Below, piece by piece: positions 7,847 to 17,328 of a stretch of DNA of 45,359 bases. The DNA is from Methylocystaceae bacterium. Its GTDB lineage: Bacteria > Pseudomonadota > Alphaproteobacteria > Rhizobiales > Beijerinckiaceae. A program made the translations under genes and the position numbers. The stretch's first letter is position 1. Each line of letters starts with the position of its first letter. Under the pieces are notes generated by a model. It was not told the DNA's origin. It saw nothing but the letters and a program-made list of their open reading frames with translations, and searched no databases. The stretch lies in NCBI GenBank assembly GCA_009773555.1, contig WSXZ01000033.1, positions 1 through 45,359 on the forward strand. Reading direction: 5' to 3'.

Positions 7847-8883
7847 CGACGATCGACGACCCGTTGCTCGCCGCACGGGGACCGGAGCCTGTTGACCCGG
7901 AAGCGGAAATCACGCTCGCCTTTGAAAACAACCGTCACGCCTCGCTCGTTTTCGGCCTCTACGACCAAAATCTCGCCAAGATCGAACGACGCTTGCGCGT
8001 CGCCTCCTTCGCCAATGGCAATCACGTCACGCTCAAAGGCAAGTCCGAAGCCTGCGAACATGCGCGACGCGTGCTCGAGGCGCTTTATGAGCGCGTCGCG
8101 ATGGGTCAGACGATCACGCTCGGCGACGTCGACGGCGCCATAGAAGAATCAGCGCGCCAACGCAGCCTGTTTCCGGATTCTGAGCCGTCACGCGGCGCGT
8201 TCGAGCAGATCCTGACCCGCAAGCGCGGGTCGGTGCGCGCGCGCAACGCCGCGCAGGACCAGTATTTGCGGGCGCTCAAGCGCTACGAGCTGGTTTTTGC
8301 GGAAGGTCCTGCGGGCACGGGCAAGACCTGGCTCGCGGTCGGCCACGCCGTGCAGCTGATGGAGCAAGGCGCGGTCGAACGGCTGATTCTGTCCCGTCCC
8401 GCCGTCGAGGCCGGCGAGCGTCTCGGCTTTTTGCCCGGCGACATGCGCGACAAGGTCGACCCCTATCTCCGCCCGATCTACGACGCGCTGCATGATTTCA
8501 TGGACGCGCGGATGGTCGAGCGCGGCATGCAGACGGGACTCATCGAAGTCGCGCCGCTCGCGTTCATGCGCGGGCGCACGCTGACGCGAAGCTGCATCCT
8601 GCTCGACGAGGCGCAGAACGCCAGTTCGATGCAGATGAAGATGTTTCTCACCCGGCTTGGCGAAGGCTCGCGGATGATCGTCACCGGCGATCCATCGCAG
8701 ACCGATCTGCCTCCCGGGCAGAAATCCGGCCTCTCGGAAGCCGTAAACCTGCTCGCCAATCTCGACGTCGTCGGCCGCGTGAGATTTTCGGAAGGCGATG
8801 TGGTGCGTCACGATCTGGTGCGGCAAATCGTTGGAGCCTATGAGCGCGCCGCGCGCGCCAACAAGCAGACGCGGGACCCCTGA
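7843..8883 (+). CDS. phoH: PhoH-like ATPase (PhoH/YbeZ family)
   Basis: This 346-residue protein has an N-terminal KH-like region (~20-110: [19 protein letters not shown]...NHVTLKG) and a C-terminal P-loop NTPase. The Walker A is [11 protein letters not shown], Walker B is [11 protein letters not shown], and the sensor is [11 protein letters not shown]. YbeZ-type PhoH proteins work with the RNase YbeY encoded next door in 16S rRNA maturation and ribosome quality control. The TTG at 7843 is chosen because GGAGG (7831-7835) lies 7 bases before it and it overlaps the miaB stop (TTGA), indicating translational coupling. Confidence 0.94.
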   Translation: MTTIDDPLLAARGPEPVDPEAEITLAFENNRHASLVFGLYDQNLAKIERRLRVASFANGNHVTLKGKSEACEHARRVLEALYERVAMGQTITLGDVDGAIEESARQRSLFPDSEPSRGAFEQILTRKRGSVRARNAAQDQYLRALKRYELVFAEGPAGTGKTWLAVGHAVQLMEQGAVERLILSRPAVEAGERLGFLPGDMRDKVDPYLRPIYDALHDFMDARMVERGMQTGLIEVAPLAFMRGRTLTRSCILLDEAQNASSMQMKMFLTRLGEGSRMIVTGDPSQTDLPPGQKSGLSEAVNLLANLDVVGRVRFSEGDVVRHDLVRQIVGAYERAARANKQTRDP

Positions 8884-8885
8884 CT

Positions 8886-9377
8886 TTGGAGATCGACGTG
8901 AATGTCGCGGCGCCCGCCTGGCGGCGGGTCGCGGACCTGGAAGATTTGGCCAAAGCATGCGTGCGTCAGAGTCTCGCCATGAGCGAGGCCAAGCTCGCGC
9001 CGGAATGTGAGATCAGCGTCACATTTTGCGACGACGCGGCGATCCAGGCGCTTAACGCCGAGTGGCGCGGCAAGGATCAAGCCACGAACGTCCTCTCCTT
9101 TCCGACGCCTGGCGCGCTGGGGGGCAAGCCTCTCCTTGGCGACGTTATCGTCGCCTTCGAAACCGTCGCCAAAGAGGCGGAGCAACAGGGCAAGCTCTTG
9201 CGCGCTCACACGGCGCATATGATCGCGCATGGATTTCTGCATCTGATCGGATATGATCACGAGACCGCCGCCGAGGCCGAGCGGATGGAGGCGCTGGAGC
9301 GTAAGATCGCGATGGCGCTTGGATTTCCCGACCCCTATGCGGATGACGCAGACGGGCCGGCCGGCGGAGCGAATTGA
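8886..9377 (+). CDS. ybeY: Endoribonuclease YbeY (16S rRNA maturation)
   Basis: This 163-residue single-domain metalloprotein carries the zinc motif H-G-F-L-H-L-I-G-Y-D-H, with three His ligands, near residue 120. It also has the conserved ATNVLSFP segment near residue 66. YbeY takes part in 16S rRNA 3'-end processing and 70S quality control. The start is a TTG at 8886, two bases after the phoH stop, inside the miaB-phoH-ybeY-corC-lnt run. Confidence 0.94.
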   Translation: MEIDVNVAAPAWRRVADLEDLAKACVRQSLAMSEAKLAPECEISVTFCDDAAIQALNAEWRGKDQATNVLSFPTPGALGGKPLLGDVIVAFETVAKEAEQQGKLLRAHTAHMIAHGFLHLIGYDHETAAEAERMEALERKIAMALGFPDPYADDADGPAGGAN

Positions 9378-9386
9378 ACAAAGCGC

Positions 9387-10352
9387 ATGTCGACGCGATC
9401 CGATAACGCCGACGATCCAATTTCTTTCAGACGCGCTGGCGATGGACCGCGCCTGAGCCTCGTCGACAGGCTGCGCGGGCTGCTCGGTCTTTCGCCGGCC
9501 TCGGTGCGCGAGGACATCGAGGAGAGGCTTGACGAATCGGCGGGCGACGTGACCCCGCACGAGCGGGCGCTCTTGAAGAACGTCCTCGGCCTGCACGACA
9601 TGCGCGTCGACGACGCGATGATCCCCCGCGCCGACATCGTCGCCATCTCGCTGGATGCGCCGCTGCGCGAAGCCTTGGAACTGTTTCGCACCGCCGCCCA
9701 TTCGCGCCTGCCGGTTTACGCCGATACGCTCGACGATCCGCGCGGGATGATCCATATCCGCGATTTCGTCAATCATATCGCGTGCTGCGCCGATCGGCCC
9801 CAAGGCGCCGACGTTACGACCGTCGAACCAAAAAAGATCGACTTCGACACGCCGCTGTCGCAGGCGAATTTGCTCAAGCCGGTGCTCTTCGTGCCGCGCT
9901 CCATGCCGGCGCTCGATCTTTTGATCCGCATGCAGGCGACGCGCACGCATCTGGCGCTCGTCATCGACGAATATGGCGGCACGGACGGCCTCGTCACCAT
10001 CGAGGACATCATGGAGATGATCGTCGGCGACATCGAGGACGAACATGACGTCGTCGACGAGTCGGGCTTCGTCGAGCTTGAGAACGGCGATTTCATCATC
10101 GACGGGCGCGCCGATCTTGATGAAGTGACGGCGCGGCTCGGCGTCGACTTCAGACTTGAAGATACGCCCGCCGAGGTGACGACGCTCGGCGGTCTGGTCG
10201 CGTGGCTCGCCGGCCGCGTCCCGATGCGCGGCGAAATCATCGCGACGCCGGTCGACTCCCACGAATTCGAGATCGTCGACGCCGATCCGCGGCGCGTCGG
10301 CAAGCTGCGTGTGCGGTCGCGACCACCGGCTGAGGGCTGTGGGTCGCGCTGA
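9387..10352 (+). CDS. corC: CBS-domain protein of the CorC/HlyC/TlyC family
   Basis: This 321-residue cytosolic protein contains two CBS domains, from about residue 68 (VDDAMIPRADIVAISLDAPL) to about 210 (DEYGGTDGLVTIEDIMEMIVGDIEDEHD). A CorC_HlyC transporter-associated domain follows at about 230-315 (GRADLDEVTARLG...VTTLGGLVAWLAGRVPMRGE). It lacks the membrane DUF21 domain. Such proteins are linked to Mg2+/Co2+ efflux or ribosome-associated processes, and the historical 'hemolysin' name is weakly supported. It begins 10 bases after ybeY. Confidence 0.92.
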   Translation: MSTRSDNADDPISFRRAGDGPRLSLVDRLRGLLGLSPASVREDIEERLDESAGDVTPHERALLKNVLGLHDMRVDDAMIPRADIVAISLDAPLREALELFRTAAHSRLPVYADTLDDPRGMIHIRDFVNHIACCADRPQGADVTTVEPKKIDFDTPLSQANLLKPVLFVPRSMPALDLLIRMQATRTHLALVIDEYGGTDGLVTIEDIMEMIVGDIEDEHDVVDESGFVELENGDFIIDGRADLDEVTARLGVDFRLEDTPAEVTTLGGLVAWLAGRVPMRGEIIATPVDSHEFEIVDADPRRVGKLRVRSRPPAEGCGSR

Positions 10353-10455
10353 TAGAGCCGGGGAAGAGGCAAATGACATCACAAAGCGCGGCTCCTATAA
10401 AAAAGTGAAATAATAAAGTTTATATTGACTATTTTAACTTTTTAAGAGAAAGCTT

Positions 10456-10474
10456 CTCCCAACATCAATGGGAG
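10456..10474 (+). promoter_or_regulatory. Hairpin that would mask the Shine-Dalgarno of the XRE gene
   Basis: CTCCCA (10456-10461) pairs perfectly with TGGGAG (10469-10474) across a 7-base loop. The right arm is part of the GGGAGG Shine-Dalgarno just before ATG 10481. It could limit translation or be a protein-binding operator. The preceding ~70 bases are unusually AT-rich for this genome. Confidence 0.4.
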
Positions 10475-10480
10475 GTCGTT

Positions 10481-10825
10481 ATGCCTACTCAAAGCCTCGG
10501 TGATCGGATTAAAAAAACTAGAGAAGCGCGTGGAATTTCTGCATCCCAATTTTCCCGACTGGTTGGCGTCACCCCAACGTGCGTTTGGAATTGGGAAAGA
10601 GGCGCAACAAGCCCTCGGAAATCAGCTTTAGCCGCGATTTGCAAAGCCTTCGAGGTAGAGGAGTCATTCCTTCTTGTCGGCGACCGTCCACAGCCAACAA
10701 ACGACGCCAACCATTACAACAATGTTGATGATATTTTAGATGACGCAACGGCAAAAATTGCCGCCCTTCTCGGCGTCTCAAACGAGAGGGTCAGGATTCG
10801 GTTTGAGGTTTTATCGGAGGGCTAA
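10481..10825 (+). CDS. XRE-family helix-turn-helix regulator, foreign-looking
   Basis: This 114-residue protein has an N-terminal HTH_3 domain (about 7-65: LGDRIKKTREARGISASQFSRLVGVTPTCVWNWERG...). A ~45-residue tail (NNVDDILDDATAKIAALLGVSNERVRIRFEVLSEG) could serve in dimerisation or ligand response. It has a strong GGGAGG ribosome site within a hairpin. Base and codon use are clearly more AT-rich than the flanking corC and lnt genes, which are usually adjacent in Rhizobiales, so it is probably an acquired cassette. Its targets are unknown. It may be a solitary regulator or the remains of a phage or TA module. Confidence 0.85.
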   Translation: MPTQSLGDRIKKTREARGISASQFSRLVGVTPTCVWNWERGATSPRKSALAAICKAFEVEESFLLVGDRPQPTNDANHYNNVDDILDDATAKIAALLGVSNERVRIRFEVLSEG

Positions 10826-10933
10826 ATTCAAACCTACCCACTACCCGCGTGAGACATCCTTCGCTCGCACATAAATTTGTCTGCTAAATCCGCTGTAAAG
10901 TCGGCCTGCCGATTCGCGGCGCTTCGAGGATCG

Positions 10934-12577
10934 ATGGCGCAGATTGCCGAAATCGCCAGCCCGCGCGCGTCGGCGCCAACTCTTTTGCAACGTATTGTCC
11001 TCGCCCGCGGCTGGACGCGCCGCGCGATCGCGTTCTGCGCCGGCGCGGCCGGCGCTCTCGCTCTCGCGCCTTTTGATTTCATCCCGGCCATGCTCGTCCC
11101 GCTCACCGTCGCCGTCTGGCTCATCGACGGCGCGGCGGACGGCAAGGACGCGCCGCGCTTCGCCCTTGCGCCGATTCTCTCGGCGGCGGGCGCCGGCTGG
11201 TGGCTGGGCTTCGGCTATTTTGTCGCGGGCCTCTGGTGGATGGGCGCCGCGATGCTCGTCGAAGCCGACCAATTCGCCTGGGCGCTGCCGCTCGCCGTAT
11301 TCGGTTTGCCGGCGGTTCTCGCGCTCTTTCCCGCCGCGGGTTTCGCGCTCGCGCGACTCTTGTGGTCGCCCGGCGGCGCCCGCGTCTTCGCGCTGGCCGC
11401 GGGACTGGGCGTTGCGGAGTGGCTGCGCGGGCATCTCTTCACGGGCTTTCCTTGGAACGATTTTGGCATGGCGCTCACAAGCGCCGGGCCAATGGCGCAG
11501 ACGGCCTCTCTCGTCGGCCTCCACGGGCTCGACATCATCGCGATCGTGATTTTCGCCGCGCCTGCGACGCTGATCGATCGCGCGCCGCGCGGCGCCCGCC
11601 GCATCGGCGGGACGATGTTCGCCGCGGCGGCGCTCGCCATGCTGATGTTCGCCTATGGGGTGTTTCGGCTGGGCGCCAATAAGACGGAATATGTCGACGG
11701 CGTGGCCTTGCGCCTGATGCAGCCCAATCTCCCTCAGGATGCGAAATTTCGCCCCGAGAACGGCGCGAAAATCTTGCGTCACTATCTCGACCTCTCGGAA
11801 CGCTCGACGAACGAGCGACCGTCCGGGCTCGCGGAAATCACCCATCTCGTCTGGCCGGAATCGGCGTTTCCTTATGTCATTTCACGCCACCCCGAGGCGC
11901 TCGCGGCGATCGCCCGCGCGCTCAAGGGCGGCGTTCTTTTGACCGGCGCGGCGCGGGCCGAAAGCGATGGCGACGGACGGCCGGGCAAGATCTTCAATTC
12001 GATCGAGGCGCTCAAGGGAGAGTCGATCGTCGCCTTTTACGACAAGGTGCATCTCGTCCCCTTCGGAGAATATCTGCCGCTGGAAGACCTGCTGCGGCCG
12101 CTTGGAATCAATCACCTCGTTCCGGGCATATGGGACCGCGGCGCGGGTCCGCGCCTTCTTGCGGCGCCCGGTCTGCCGCCCATCGCGCCGCTCATCTGCT
12201 ACGAAGCGATTTTTTCGGGCGAGACGATCCAGCGCGACGCCGCCGATCGCCCCCTTCTGTTTCTCAACGTCACCAATGACGGATGGTTCGGCCGCACGAC
12301 CGGCCCCTATCAGCATCTGGCCCAGGCGCGCCTGCGCGCGATCGAAGAAGGGCTGCCAATGATCCGCGTCGCCAATACCGGCGTTACGGCGATCATCGAC
12401 GCCTACGGACGCATCCTTCAGTCGCTGCCGCTCGGCGAAGAAGGCCTCATCGACGGGCGTCTGCCGAGGGAGGCGGCGCCCACCGTCTTCGCCGCTTACG
12501 GCGCGCTGGCGTTCCCGGCGCTCCTTGCCCTCGCGACGGCCGTGGCCCTACTCGGCGTCGCCAGGCGCCGGCCATAA
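10934..12577 (+). CDS. lnt: Apolipoprotein N-acyltransferase
   Basis: This inner-membrane enzyme of about 547 residues adds the third acyl chain to the N-terminal Cys of lipoproteins. The first ~220 residues hold six or more hydrophobic segments. The C-terminal periplasmic nitrilase-like domain carries the catalytic triad Glu (LVWPESAFPY), Lys (FYDKVHLVPFGEYLP) and Cys (LICYEAIFSGE). A last membrane helix lies at the end (FPALLALATAVALLGV). The frame is open from 10877. ATG 10934 is preferred because of GAGG a few bases upstream. The 280 bases after it show no recognised feature. Confidence 0.95.
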   Translation: MAQIAEIASPRASAPTLLQRIVLARGWTRRAIAFCAGAAGALALAPFDFIPAMLVPLTVAVWLIDGAADGKDAPRFALAPILSAAGAGWWLGFGYFVAGLWWMGAAMLVEADQFAWALPLAVFGLPAVLALFPAAGFALARLLWSPGGARVFALAAGLGVAEWLRGHLFTGFPWNDFGMALTSAGPMAQTASLVGLHGLDIIAIVIFAAPATLIDRAPRGARRIGGTMFAAAALAMLMFAYGVFRLGANKTEYVDGVALRLMQPNLPQDAKFRPENGAKILRHYLDLSERSTNERPSGLAEITHLVWPESAFPYVISRHPEALAAIARALKGGVLLTGAARAESDGDGRPGKIFNSIEALKGESIVAFYDKVHLVPFGEYLPLEDLLRPLGINHLVPGIWDRGAGPRLLAAPGLPPIAPLICYEAIFSGETIQRDAADRPLLFLNVTNDGWFGRTTGPYQHLAQARLRAIEEGLPMIRVANTGVTAIIDAYGRILQSLPLGEEGLIDGRLPREAAPTVFAAYGALAFPALLALATAVALLGVARRRP

Positions 12578-12857
12578 AATCGCTCCCGCTTCGTCGGGCG
12601 TTCGATGATCCGCGCGGCGAAAGGACGCCGCTTGCATGCTGGCCGAGCGCTTTCCTTGATCCCTGAACCTTGCATTTTTTGCCGTTCCACGGGCCGCGCA
12701 GCTATCGGGCAGGCCGGGAAATGTAGACTGTCCTTGCCGGGAAGATCGCCGCCCCACCGCGCTTGACTGAAATGTTCTTGAAATTCATGCACCTACCTGC
12801 GATGTAGCTTGCGCGCCCGACGACAATTCGGCTACAACTGAGCAGGAGGCGGTAACG

Positions 12858-13277
12858 TTGAAGAAGGCGCCAGACCCGATCGATCGTCACGTCGGCAGCC
12901 GCGTGCGCATGCAGCGTATTCTCATGAAAATGAGTCAAGAGAAGCTTGGAGACGCGCTCGGACTCACTTTTCAGCAAGTCCAGAAATACGAGAAGGGCGC
13001 CAATCGTATCGGCGCGAGCCGCCTGCAGCAGATTTCGAAGACTCTGAACGTGCCGCCGTCTTTTTTCTTCGAGGGCGCGCCCACGAGCGGCGCGTCAGCG
13101 CCGTCCGGCGGATTCGCGGAGGAGTCCTCGTCGCAATATGTGGTCGATTTTTTATCGACGACGGAAGGCCTGCATCTCAATCGCGCCTTCGCCCGCATCC
13201 GTGATCCGAAGGTGCGAAAGCGCGTGCTCGATCTGGTGACGACGCTCGCTGAGCAGTCGGAGCCCGCGCCGGAGTGA
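12858..13277 (+). CDS. XRE-family transcriptional regulator upstream of metK
   Basis: This 139-residue protein has a helix-turn-helix at about residues 9-65 (HVGSRVRMQRILMKMSQEKLGDALGLTFQQVQKYEKG) and a C-terminal helical part (HLNRAFARIRDPKVRKRVLDLV). This regulator lies directly before metK in many alphaproteobacteria, between lnt and metK. Unlike the XRE gene at 10481 its composition matches the genome, so it is a native member of the cluster. Translation starts at TTG 12858 behind GGAGG (12845-12849). Confidence 0.9.
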   Translation: MKKAPDPIDRHVGSRVRMQRILMKMSQEKLGDALGLTFQQVQKYEKGANRIGASRLQQISKTLNVPPSFFFEGAPTSGASAPSGGFAEESSSQYVVDFLSTTEGLHLNRAFARIRDPKVRKRVLDLVTTLAEQSEPAPE

Positions 13278-13404
13278 GAAAATCTCGTTCTCCAAAACGA
13301 ACGATTCGGCCTTTTCGGCTTGACGCACCGAACGGGCGCTGGCAGATGAATCCCCCTGCTCCGCAATTGTTCAACTCTTCCTCAAAGTCATCGGAGATAT
13401 GGAA

Positions 13405-14595
13405 GTGACCCGGAAAAATTATCTTTTCACGAGCGAGTCCGTTTCCGAAGGCCATCCGGACAAGGTTTGCGACCGTATTTCAGATGAAATCGTTGACGAG
13501 TTTTTCCGTGAAGGCCCCAAGGCGGGCATCGACCCCTACGCCATTCGCGTCGCGGCGGAGACTCTCGCGACGACAAACCGCGTCGTTATCGCCGGAGAAG
13601 TGCGCGGGCCGCATGTTCCCTTCGATCGCATCATCGAGATCACGCGCGGCGCGATTCGCGCCATCGGCTACGAGCAGCGCGGGTTCCACTGGAACACCGC
13701 CAATGTGGAAGTGCTGCTGCACGAGCAGTCCGTCGACATTGCGCAGGGCGTCGACGCCGCCGGCAACAAGGACGAAGGCGCGGGCGACCAGGGCATCATG
13801 TTCGGCTACGCCGTGCGCGAAACGCCCGAACTGATGCCGGCGCCGATCTATTATTCGCATAAGATTCTGGAGCTGCTCGCCCAAGCGCGCCATAGCGGCA
13901 AAGAAAAAGGCCTCGGTCCCGACGCCAAGAGCCAGGTCACGGTTCGCTACGCCGACGGCAAGCCCGTCGAAGCGACGCAGATCGTGCTGTCGCATCAGCA
14001 CGTCGACGAGACCCTGTCGCCCGCCGACATTCGCAGCATCGCCGAGCCCTATATTCGCGACGCGCTGCCCGACGGCTGGATCACCAACACGACGGTCTGG
14101 CACGTCAATCCGACTGGCAAGTTCTACATCGGCGGCCCCGACGGCGACGCCGGACTGACCGGCCGCAAGATCATCGTCGACACTTATGGCGGCGCTGCGC
14201 CGCACGGCGGCGGCGCGTTCTCCGGCAAGGATCCGACCAAGGTGGATCGTTCGGCCGCCTACGCCGCCCGCTATCTCGCCAAGAACGTCGTCGCGGCCGG
14301 GCTCGCCGACCGCTGCACGCTGCAGCTGTCCTACGCGATCGGCGTCGCCGAGCCGCTCTCGATCTACGTCGATCTGCATGGCACCGGCCATGTGTGCGAG
14401 GAGAAGGTGGAAGAGCTGCTGCCTCAGCTCATTCGCCTCTCGCCGCGGGGGATTCGCGAGCATCTTCAGCTCAATCGGCCGATCTATGCGCGCACCTCCT
14501 CCTACGGCCATTTCGGCCGGACGCCTGACGCGGACGGCGGCTTCTCCTGGGAGAAGACCGATCTCGTCGACCAGCTGAAGTCGCATTTCGCGTAA
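13405..14595 (+). CDS. metK: S-adenosylmethionine synthetase
   Basis: This protein of about 396 residues makes S-adenosylmethionine from ATP and methionine. It shows N-terminal [22 protein letters not shown] (ATP site), the hexapeptide-like [12 protein letters not shown], and the phosphate loop [19 protein letters not shown]. All are intact and the length is normal. The frame includes ATG 13399, but GGAG at 13393-13396 is only 2 bases from it and 8 bases from GTG 13405, which also gives the usual short N-terminus (MTRKNYLF). The ~120-base leader shows no recognisable SAM riboswitch. A weak CTTGAC (13319-13324) could be a -35 box. Confidence 0.96.
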   Translation: MTRKNYLFTSESVSEGHPDKVCDRISDEIVDEFFREGPKAGIDPYAIRVAAETLATTNRVVIAGEVRGPHVPFDRIIEITRGAIRAIGYEQRGFHWNTANVEVLLHEQSVDIAQGVDAAGNKDEGAGDQGIMFGYAVRETPELMPAPIYYSHKILELLAQARHSGKEKGLGPDAKSQVTVRYADGKPVEATQIVLSHQHVDETLSPADIRSIAEPYIRDALPDGWITNTTVWHVNPTGKFYIGGPDGDAGLTGRKIIVDTYGGAAPHGGGAFSGKDPTKVDRSAAYAARYLAKNVVAAGLADRCTLQLSYAIGVAEPLSIYVDLHGTGHVCEEKVEELLPQLIRLSPRGIREHLQLNRPIYARTSSYGHFGRTPDADGGFSWEKTDLVDQLKSHFA

Positions 14596-14744
14596 GTTCG
14601 GCCGGATCGACGAGCCGCTCGGAAGTCGAACGCCGCCGCGGGGAAATGCTCTTTCCGTCGCGAGATGGCTCTGTTTGTGACGCGGGCGCAAGCCGGCGCC
14701 ACAAACTGGACGACGTTCCAAATGATCGCGGCCAATTAGCGCTT

Positions 14745-15428
14745 ATGAGCGAGACCTCCCAGCAACGCGGCGCTCACGCCCGTCTTTATGGCCGTTCGAA
14801 AGGCAAGGCGCTCCGAAAGCGTCAGGCGGCTCTGATCGACGAGCTCTTGCCGCGTCTGTCGCTCGACCTTGCGCAGCCGCCGGAGTCTCCGGCCCGCGAA
14901 CGGCGCCTCGAGATCGGCTTTGGCGGCGGCGAACATCTGATTGCGGCGGCGAGCGACAGCCCCGAGGTCGAATTCATCGGCTGCGAACCCTTTCTCAATG
15001 GCGTGGCGAAGCTCCTCGCCCGGATCGACGAGCGCGGACTGACGAATATCCGCCTGCATCAGGGCGACGCCGCTGATGTGCTCGACTGGCTGCCGGAGGA
15101 TAGCCTGTCGCGCATATATCTTTTCTATCCCGACCCCTGGCCAAAGAGGCGCCAGCGCAAGAGGCGGTTCATTGCGCGTGACAATCTCGACCGTCTGGCG
15201 CGGGCGATGCATGCGGGCGCGGAGCTGCGCTTTGCGACGGACATCGACGATTACGCCGCCTGGACCTTGGCGCGGCTGCGCGCCCACCCAGCCTTCCGCT
15301 GGCGCGCGCAGCGCGCGGAGGACTGGCGAACGCCATGGCCAGGCTGGACCCGAACCAAATATGAAGCCAAAGCCATGGCCGAGGGCCGCGATCCGGTCTA
15401 TCTGACCTTCGTCCGGGCGTTGCGCTAA
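14745..15428 (+). CDS. trmB: tRNA (guanine-N7)-methyltransferase TrmB
   Basis: This 227-residue Rossmann methyltransferase forms m7G46 in tRNA. It begins GAHARLYGRSKGKALRKRQ, a basic RNA-binding N-terminus. It carries the SAM motif LEIGFGGGEHLIAAA near residue 60, the catalytic segment YLFYPDPWPKRRQRKRRF, and the C-terminal TRTKYEAKAMAEG motif. metK-trmB is a conserved alphaproteobacterial pair. In many relatives rimP follows. Here a thioredoxin-like gene follows instead, so the conserved block ends here. Confidence 0.95.
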   Translation: MSETSQQRGAHARLYGRSKGKALRKRQAALIDELLPRLSLDLAQPPESPARERRLEIGFGGGEHLIAAASDSPEVEFIGCEPFLNGVAKLLARIDERGLTNIRLHQGDAADVLDWLPEDSLSRIYLFYPDPWPKRRQRKRRFIARDNLDRLARAMHAGAELRFATDIDDYAAWTLARLRAHPAFRWRAQRAEDWRTPWPGWTRTKYEAKAMAEGRDPVYLTFVRALR

Positions 15429-15496
15429 GCCGCCTCCAAGCTGCAAAGCCTTCACAAAAATCACATGGCCGATGACGGCGACTAGGGGAGAAGCGC

Positions 15497-16390
15497 ATGG
15501 TTGAGACGGCGGGAATGGCTAAGGCGCCGACGACGCCTGTCGAAACGACCACGGATCGTTTCCGCGCCGACGTTCTCGACGCTTCGATGCGGCAGATCGT
15601 GCTCGTCGATTTCTGGGCGCCATGGTGCGGCCCTTGTCGGCAGCTCGCGCCCGTCATCGAGCGTCTGGTGGCCGCCTCGGGCGGCAAGATCGCGCTGGTC
15701 AAAATGAATATCGACGCCGATCCGCTGATCGCCGATCAGCTTGGCGTCAAGTCGATTCCAGCCGTCGTGGCGTTTCAGCGCGCACGACCGATCGATGGTT
15801 TCGTCGGCGCGCTGCCCGAAAGTCAAATCAAGGGCTTTCTGGAGCGGCTCATCGGCCCGATCGAGGACGAGGGCGATGCGCTCGAAGCGGCCCAGGCGAT
15901 GGTCGCCGAGGGCGATCTCGCCGGCGCGGAGTCGCTGCTGAGCGAACTCGCCCGAGACGAACCGCCCAACGCCAATGCCGCCGCCGCCTTGCTGCGTCTT
16001 TATATCGATTCAGGACGCTTCGATGAGGCCGGGGCGCTCTTTGACGCCCTTCCCGACGCCATACGCCACGACAGCGGCGTCGCGGCGGCTGGGGCGGCGC
16101 TTCAGAACGCCCAACAGGCCCGGGATCTTGGCGAACTCGACGAACTGAGAAATCGCGTCAATCGCAATCCTAACGATCTGCAGGCCTGTTTCGATCTGGC
16201 GCTCGCGCTCAACGCCAAAGGACTGCGCGAGGAAGCGGCGGATGCGCTGCTTGAAATCATCCGCCGCGACCGTAGTTGGAATGACGATGGGGCAAGAAAG
16301 CAGCTCATTCAGTTTTTTGAGGCGTGGGGACCGATGGATAAGGCGGCCGTGAACGCACGGCGGCGGCTGTCCACGCTGCTCTACTCCTAG
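15497..16390 (+). CDS. Thioredoxin-fold co-chaperone with TPR-like tail (CnoX/YbbN type)
   Basis: This 297-residue protein has a thioredoxin domain at about 20-115 with active site WAPWCGPCRQL and the cis-Pro in VKSIPAVVAF. A helical TPR-like region (~125-290) follows, e.g. AAQAMVAEGDLAGAESLLSEL. This arrangement is that of YbbN/CnoX, which protects proteins from oxidative over-damage and passes clients to GroEL/DnaK. Unlike the E. coli protein it keeps the CxxC pair and so could also act as an oxidoreductase. GGGGAG lies before ATG 15497. It forms a tight run with the LON-domain, Trm112-like and thioesterase genes. Confidence 0.9.
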   Translation: MVETAGMAKAPTTPVETTTDRFRADVLDASMRQIVLVDFWAPWCGPCRQLAPVIERLVAASGGKIALVKMNIDADPLIADQLGVKSIPAVVAFQRARPIDGFVGALPESQIKGFLERLIGPIEDEGDALEAAQAMVAEGDLAGAESLLSELARDEPPNANAAAALLRLYIDSGRFDEAGALFDALPDAIRHDSGVAAAGAALQNAQQARDLGELDELRNRVNRNPNDLQACFDLALALNAKGLREEAADALLEIIRRDRSWNDDGARKQLIQFFEAWGPMDKAAVNARRRLSTLLYS

Positions 16391-16406
16391 GGAGGCGTCC
16401 GCTGAT

Positions 16407-17075
16407 ATGAGCCTGAACCGTCCCTACGCCGACATCGACGAATTGCCGAGGGTTCTGCCGCTCTTCCCGCTTTCGGGCGCGATATTGTTGCCGCGCGGCG
16501 AACTGCCGCTCAATGTTTTTGAGCCGCGCTATCTCGCAATGGTCGACGACGCGATCGCCGGCGCGCGCCTGATCGGCATGATCCAGCCGCTACCGGGCGA
16601 CGACACCGTCGGCGAAGCAACGCAGCTCTATGATGTCGGCTGCGCCGGACGGATCACGCGGCTCGCCGAGACCGGAGACGGCCGCTATCTCGTCACCCTC
16701 ACCGGCGTGGCGCGGTTTCGCGTGCTCGAGGAGCTTAGAACTCGAACGCAATACCGGCAGTGTCAGGTCGGATATGACGAATTCATAGAGGATTTGACGA
16801 CGGGCGCCGGCGCCGACGCGGTCGATCGCGAAAGCATGGTGTCAATGTTGCGCAACTTCGCCGAATGTTCGAAACTTGAAGTCGACTGGGCGAGCATAGA
16901 CGCGGCGCCGACGGAGACGCTCGTCAACGCGCTCGCGATGATGTGTCCCTTCGGCGCCAACGACAAACAGGCGCTGATCGAAGCCATCGATCTGAAAACC
17001 CGCGCGGAAACGCTTATCGCGCTCGCGAAGCTCGATCTCGCGCAACGAAACGGCGACCGGCCGCAATGGCATTGA
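16407..17075 (+). CDS. LON peptidase N-terminal (substrate-binding) domain protein
   Basis: This 222-residue protein consists only of the Lon N-domain: LPRVLPLFPLSGAILLPRGELPLNVFEPRYLAMVDDAI at the start, with later GCAGRITRLAETGDGRYLVTLTGVARF. No AAA+ or Ser-Lys protease domain is present. Such stand-alone domains are widespread in alphaproteobacteria and may bind unfolded proteins, but no activity is established. It lies 16 bases after the YbbN-like gene, suggesting a shared protein-quality theme. Confidence 0.9.
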   Translation: MSLNRPYADIDELPRVLPLFPLSGAILLPRGELPLNVFEPRYLAMVDDAIAGARLIGMIQPLPGDDTVGEATQLYDVGCAGRITRLAETGDGRYLVTLTGVARFRVLEELRTRTQYRQCQVGYDEFIEDLTTGAGADAVDRESMVSMLRNFAECSKLEVDWASIDAAPTETLVNALAMMCPFGANDKQALIEAIDLKTRAETLIALAKLDLAQRNGDRPQWH

Positions 17076-17090
17076 AGGAAATTGACGACC

Positions 17091-17315
17091 ATGACTGACG
17101 AACGCGACTCCGGCGCCGAGAGATTTGAATCCCTTGCGGAGCCGACGCGGATTGATCCGCGCCTGCTCGAAATCCTCGTCTGTCCGCTGACCAAGACGAC
17201 CCTCGAATATGACAGCGCGCGCCAGGAGCTTATTTCGCGCTCGGCGCGGCTCGCCTATCCGATTCGGGACGGCATTCCGATCATGCTGCCTGAAGAGGCG
17301 CGCCAGATCGACTGA
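17091..17315 (+). CDS. Trm112-like (YcaR/UPF0434) small protein
   Basis: This 74-residue protein contains the UPF0434 pattern [19 protein letters not shown], followed by [25 protein letters not shown]. The eukaryotic relative Trm112 activates several methyltransferases, while the bacterial role is uncertain. Only one Cys remains of the zinc ligands. ATG 17091 and an upstream TTG (17082) are both possible starts; AAGGAA precedes them. It lies 15 bases after the LON-domain gene. Confidence 0.85.
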   Translation: MTDERDSGAERFESLAEPTRIDPRLLEILVCPLTKTTLEYDSARQELISRSARLAYPIRDGIPIMLPEEARQID

Positions 17316-17328
17316 CGGCTCGTCCGCG

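Noticed and set aside
8838-10382. 514-residue minus-strand open frame
   Set aside because: It lies antisense to phoH, ybeY and corC, which have clear domains and motifs. The protein is Arg/Asp/His-rich without hydrophobic core pattern, as shadows of GC-rich genes are.
12578-12857. Gene or RNA in the lnt–XRE gap
   Set aside because: Only shadow frames and a weak TTGACT; nothing supportable.
13278-13404. SAM riboswitch in the metK leader
   Set aside because: No SAM-II, SAM/SAH or other riboswitch core could be recognised by eye; a covariance-model search would decide.
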